64,000 bases of DNA from Rostratula benghalensis (lineage: Eukaryota > Chordata > Aves > Charadriiformes > Rostratulidae), in NCBI GenBank assembly GCA_013399305.1, contig VXAI01000338.1, positions 303,068-367,067 of the forward strand, given 5' to 3'. The notes beneath the pieces are model-generated. The model searched no databases, had not been told where the DNA came from, and saw nothing but the letters and a program-made list of their open reading frames with translations. This document shows, piece after piece, positions 59,708-64,000 of the stretch. A program made the translations under genes and the position numbers. Position 1 is the first letter of the stretch, and every line of letters begins with the position of its first letter.

Positions 59708-61785
59708 CTGTGGTGGAGAAGAGGGGAAGAATTAGCTATATTCTGCTGACAAATTATTGGTACTTCTACAATTGTAATGCTTTCTGCCAATCAGTCGTGC
59801 CTGTCGGGTCTCTTCCTTACGATGGCTTTCTCTTCCTTTGTGTTATGGCTCAGCTTGACCCCCCTGAAATTTTAGGACATTGAAGTGAACAAGTCCCATT
59901 AAACTTCACGTGACCTTCTGCCTTGGAAAATACAGCACCCTCTTACTACTGTTCAGCGAGGCGTTACTTCTGCAGCAGACGTAGCTGATCGGTGTTTCCC
60001 ACTTTAACGTGTCTGCCTTTAAGAACTGCCAGAGAAAGTCTCACAGCAATGATCTGTGAGTCTGGTACTTTTAGGCTCTCACGATAGTGCGTTTCAGGGC
60101 TCAACAGTCTGCCTGTGCACCACCGAGCCACGCAGGGCAGGCAGAGGAGAACATACAAGGCAGTGACACATTCAGCCTGGCTACGCTTCAATTTCTGCAG
60201 CACCAGAACAAGCCAGGGGGCTGGTACTCATCTTATTTTTTCGTTGAAAGGCCTGTGGTAGCTTCAATAAACTGAGATGCGTCAGATTTAGTTAGGTATT
60301 GCAAAATGGGAGCCCACAGCTGTGAGAAAAGATGGGTAGTGGGGAGAGTTAAGGTTTACAAAAGCAGGAAGGTGGTGGATTAGCCAAATCCAAGGCTGTT
60401 GCTCAGCAAATCCCTCAACAGCAGAACCAGGGAAACTCAATTTAACTAGTATAAAGGTAGTTTAAAACAGATAAAAGCATTTCTTTTCACAGCAGGCTGT
60501 GAACCTGTAGAACTTGCTGTCATAGGACAGGGTGGAAGGAGATATCACTGCAGAGTAAAAAAACGATGCAACACACTAAAAAAGGTTGTCAGTTGGAACT
60601 GCTGGAGGAATACCATGGAAATTATTCACAGGAAAGGACTAAATTCTGTATTTTCCCTCAGTAGGATGTTCTAATGTATTGCTGGAGACATTAACACTGG
60701 GATGCATGGACCACTGATTAAACCAGTAGGACATTTCTTATCTCTACTGGCCCCTCAAGCTTTTATTCACAGAAATAAGTATTACTAATCAGTGCAGGTA
60801 ATATTTGTCTGAATATGTCTTTCTGAACGTGACAGGGACAGGAGACACACAGACCAATTCAACCCCAAGGCAATACATGTCCTAAAGACCTTTGCAAGGC
60901 AGGAGGAGTGATGCATCACTCTCAGACGTATGCCAGATCTGCCCTGCCCTCAGAAGTCAACCTCTTGTCTCAGTGCCACATAGGACCTTCACTGCTGACT
61001 TGCTAAGAGAGAAGAATCCTCCTCCAAAAGGCCTTTGAAGGCTCTTCCAGAAGGACTCTGAGGTGCTGCTGCTGTTACCGGAGGGCAGCTGCTGGATACT
61101 GCAGTACACAGACTACAGATAGAGACAGCCTTCTGGAAGTTTCCTCCCTCCCCTGCTACTTCTCGTCTGGGCTATTAATCATCCACACAACTGAGCTCTT
61201 GGAGCCTTGAAGGAGAGAGGTACAAGACACCCTGAGTCATGAGAAGACTTCTCTTCACCTCTTCATTGTGGAGACAGGCTCACCCTGTGGGACACTGAAT
61301 TTATAGTGCCAAGGCTGTGTCTGGGTTCACTGCCAGCCAGATTTTTCTTACAGTGTCTGTCTCACTTTGCTTGCCCTCCCAGCTCAGAATTTGAGGATCC
61401 CATAGCGGTCTTTGTCTTAAGAAACGGCATCTGTTTGGACTCACAACATGTCCTTCCACAGCCCTCAGAGCAGCCTGTGAGTTACTTGCAACAGGCCAAA
61501 ACAAGCAGGCTTGTTCATTTAGTTGTGGCATCATAAATTAGGGATGTGTACTCGGAGAACCGCATTCCCCATCATGGCAACGCAGGGCCGGTAGGGCTGG
61601 AGAACATAGCAACGTGATTCTGCCAACACTGCAGCTAAGCAGCAGCAGGTTATCCTGACCCGTAATGACAGCCTCCAGCATTCACAACAAGCTGATAAAT
61701 TGGGTCAGCTCCCATTTTTTATGCAGACTCCCAGCACAAATGGAAAGTTTTTTGGAAACTAACTGATGCAGGTGTGTTATCATAC
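59708..61785 (-). other. ADAMTS12: ADAMTS12 penultimate-to-last intron
   Basis: An intron of about 2.1 kb with a gtatga donor and a cag acceptor in minus-strand sense. It contains a possible ancient LINE relic at about 60440-60560 and otherwise nothing recognised. Confidence 0.85.
60440..60560 (+). mobile_element. Possible ancient CR1/L3-type LINE relic
   Basis: The plus strand resembles the end of amniote L3/CR1 ORF2: ttaaaacagataaaagcatt, ttcttttcacagcaggctgtgaacctgtagaacttgctgtca. This is like the common block encoding a phrase such as FFTxxxVNLWNxLP. Short and highly diverged, so only a tentative call. Confidence 0.4.
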
Positions 61786-61939
61786 CTGTACTTTTCCTGC
61801 ACTCCTGCTGATTGCATTTCTGGTATTCTGTGGGCTTGGGTTTATTCACACACATACTGTCATCTTCAGTTTCATTAGTTTCTGTATTCATGCACTTCAC
61901 AGTTCTTCGCTGAATGCCCCCTCCACAAGAAACGGTGCA
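61786..61939 (-). CDS. ADAMTS12: ADAMTS12 exon: last thrombospondin type-1 repeat
   Basis: In minus-strand sense the acceptor actccctttcag precedes TGC, and the donor is ACAG followed by gtatga. The exon (154 bp) encodes CTVSCGGGIQRRTVKC, then NETEDDSMCVNKPKPTEYQK and CNQQECRKST. The CxxxCGGGxQxR pattern defines a thrombospondin type-1 repeat. The NETED and CNQQ parts match the final repeat of human ADAMTS12 as I recall it (NKTED, KKCNQQAC). N-E-T is a potential N-glycosylation site. These repeats usually bind matrix. Intron phases join cleanly with both neighbours. Confidence 0.94.
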
Positions 61940-63844
61940 CTGAAAGGGAGTAATTTTAACATACTTAAAAGTCTTTTATTTAGAAATTGTGTAATATACC
62001 AATATTTGAGTTGTAATGTGGTGAGAAGCTAAAAATGCCTTATGATCCAGAAGCATTTACAATTAAATACTTCATGTACTGTATTTCTTCATCTAGACAC
62101 CTCCACGGGGCATAGTGGCCATATTTGTCAAGAAACAGAAGAGGTGAGATGACTGTTTTCTATAGAGAAGGATGAGGATGACCTGAAATGTCAGTTGTAC
62201 AAAGTTATGAGAGTAGTAATCCAAACTAGGACTGCACACCAACATTTTTTGTTTCCTCTGTTTTCTCACCATCTAAACAAAACACGAATAATCAATTGCA
62301 ATGACAGCTATAGAAATGACCGAGCTCAAGATTTAAAACAAGCTCAGTGAGATGTTTTTGCTTCGATGACATTTACACTGTGGTTACTCTTTCTTTATGC
62401 CCACAAAACAACTGCCAGCCTCTTGTTCTGGCTGCATACAGATAGCATAAAAGAACACTTCCCTGTGCTATTCTGTAAATGCACTTAATTCTTCTGACAT
62501 CGTCAGACAGCATCTGAGAACTTCCATTTATTTTAAGTTCTTTTTCTCTTCAGATAAATAGCGGCCAGAGATAAATACTTCAACAGACAGAGAATGCCAG
62601 ATAATGAAGCACAAAAGATGAAGACAGAACAGGTACCTCTTTAATTTTTCTGCATATTATCCTCTCTCTAATGTACATCTCTGATCCTATGACACAATAT
62701 TACTAGTGTGAAGTACATTAAAAGATTTTAGGAACTCTTGTGGCAATTTTAGATTAATGTTTAAAATAGTTTTTTATAAAGTAAAATAAATGTGATTAAT
62801 AAATCAGTAAAATAGCTGCTACACATTTTGTATTCAGTTCTTGTTTTATGCATGTCCCAACATTTTCACTTTAATATTTAAGTGTTAGAGTTACACTAAC
62901 TCTACATTATATTATACTCATATCCCATCTAATGTCTTTATGTCAAAAACAACTCATTAAATTTTCTGGGTTAAATGACTCTCCATTATTTTCTTATTTG
63001 TAGCTCCTGGCTTTTGGTGTTCTTTCAATGTTCTCTTCTGCAGTGAGGGCTATTTGTAATATATGAATAGGTTTATTATGGAAACTGGAGGGAACATTTT
63101 ATTAGATATGCCAGGTTCTTTATAACTAAACATGTATTGCAGAAGCTGGAAGGTTCCCCAAAGATACACTCCATATTTGCCAATTAGGTTTCCAGAAGCC
63201 GAAGTAGAGTCTGTTGGTCAACATTCAGAATTTCTGTTTGCACGGGCAAGTCCAATATTCCACAAAACTGCTTTAATGGTCACCCCTCTGCTTCACGCAT
63301 CCACCCAATAGTCTTGAGCATTAAAACATTACAGTGTCTGGAGAGGCTGTGGAAGCACAGACAGATCAAACAGCCCAGCTGAACTTGGAAGAATTCAGCT
63401 AGGCATGTATCAGGGACTTCTATCAGAAATTCAAGCTCTTCCCAGCAACGATGCTCTGTCTTGCTGTCCTCTTGAAATGCTACCTTATTCCATGCCTAAC
63501 TGAACACGTAATTTAATACCCAGTGGCCTCTTCCAGTGGAAAATTTCAAATTATTAGTGGAAGAATGCCAATAGTGACTCTTTTTACTAGAAAAGGAAAA
63601 AAATAAAACTAGCCCTCCATCCAACAGCAACTAATGCAGTGGCAAATGTTTATCACTGAATTAAATGGGATGGTCTGGCTCTGAAATGCTTAGTCGTGTT
63701 TTCAAAAGATCTTCCTTCATTGCTCCAGCTGTGCAAACGAAACTCTACTTGCCACAGGCACTGAGATTCACAGAGAAGTGAATAATATGACCAAGTATGG
63801 CCAACTCATGATATCAAATAAACCAAAAAAGAACTGAACCCTAC
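61940..63844 (-). other. ADAMTS12: ADAMTS12 intron between the last two thrombospondin repeats
   Basis: AT-rich intron of about 1.9 kb with GT-AG ends in minus-strand sense. No repeat or other exon was seen. Confidence 0.85.
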
Positions 63845-63991
63845 CGGGCTCCATGCCTGGTTAATCCACCGTGTACAAGGTTGTGTGTTACATGATGCAA
63901 TGGCATTAGGTTTTCTTGTCCAGTCACAGTAGCCACCTTCTGGGCAGTAGATACGTCGCTTTTGCTGGCCACCACCACACGTTCTTGAACA
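63845..63991 (-). CDS. ADAMTS12: ADAMTS12 exon: penultimate thrombospondin type-1 repeat
   Basis: In minus-strand sense the acceptor tcttgttag, at the very window edge, precedes TGTTCAAG, and the donor is AGCCCG followed by gtaggg. The 49 codons read [39 protein letters not shown] and [10 protein letters not shown]. They align with the human ADAMTS12 segment CSRSCGGG...CDWTKRP...MSCN. The gene continues beyond the right edge with its earlier exons. Confidence 0.93.
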
Positions 63992-64000
63992 CTAACAAGA

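Noticed and set aside
59964..60203. Cys-rich minus-strand frame first considered as the ADAMTS12 last exon
   Set aside because: Cysteine spacing does not fit a PLAC domain and phase does not join. The correct exon with the CCFTC motif was found at 59472-59707.
1..64000. CRISPR arrays, bacterial-style operons, ribosome binding sites or phage-like modules
   Set aside because: No regularly spaced direct repeats or gene clusters. The window is vertebrate nuclear DNA with spliced genes.
1..64000. tRNA or rRNA genes
   Set aside because: No convincing A-box and B-box pairs or rRNA segments were seen by eye. A tRNAscan-SE run would be needed to exclude degenerate copies.

Overview
The window is nuclear genomic DNA of a bird. 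Three things show this: CR1-type LINE fragments in both orientations (avian-type 3' ends with tails built from ATTCTGTGAT-like units), spliced vertebrate genes with GT-AG introns, and long AT-rich introns and spacers around CpG-rich promoters. The gene set NPR3, TARS1, ADAMTS12 matches the block on human chromosome 5p13; in birds this block is expected on the Z chromosome (inference). There are three runs of N: 7373-7683, 21276-21410 and 49031-49136.

Layout. (1) 1-7400: the 5' part of NPR3 (natriuretic peptide receptor C) on the minus strand. Exon 2 is at 1561-1683 and exon 1 at 6390 to about 7090-7203; later exons lie beyond the left edge. The promoter side is GC-rich and ends in an assembly gap. 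(2) 7700-24780: a spacer of about 17 kb with CR1 copies at 14.3-15.1, 21.8-23.1 and 23.3-23.9 kb and no supported gene. (3) 24780-41690: the complete TARS1 gene (cytosolic threonyl-tRNA synthetase) on the plus strand. A CpG island leads into 19 coding exons whose joined reading frame is 711 codons plus stop. A TTGCATCA element sits 80 bp before the start codon, and a CR1 lies in intron 16. (4) 41690-56680: about 15 kb of spacer with several old CR1 fragments and one notable 65-nt foldback at 51119-51183. (5) 56680-64000: the 3' end of ADAMTS12 on the minus strand, with the last three coding exons (two thrombospondin type-1 repeats, then the PLAC domain) and a 3'UTR with a plausible poly(A) signal. 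The rest of that gene lies beyond the right edge.

The three genes do not form one pathway. NPR3 is a clearance and signalling receptor for natriuretic peptides, TARS1 is a housekeeping translation enzyme, and ADAMTS12 is a secreted metalloprotease. TARS1 and ADAMTS12 converge. NPR3 and TARS1 diverge, with about 18 kb between start regions, whereas I recall human NPR3 and TARS1 lying on the same strand. Most other open frames are antisense or chance ORFs. I found no operon-like, CRISPR-like or otherwise new multi-gene system. The best leads are the missing in-frame ATG of NPR3, the NPR3 orientation, the TARS1 stress-response element and the unexplained hairpin.
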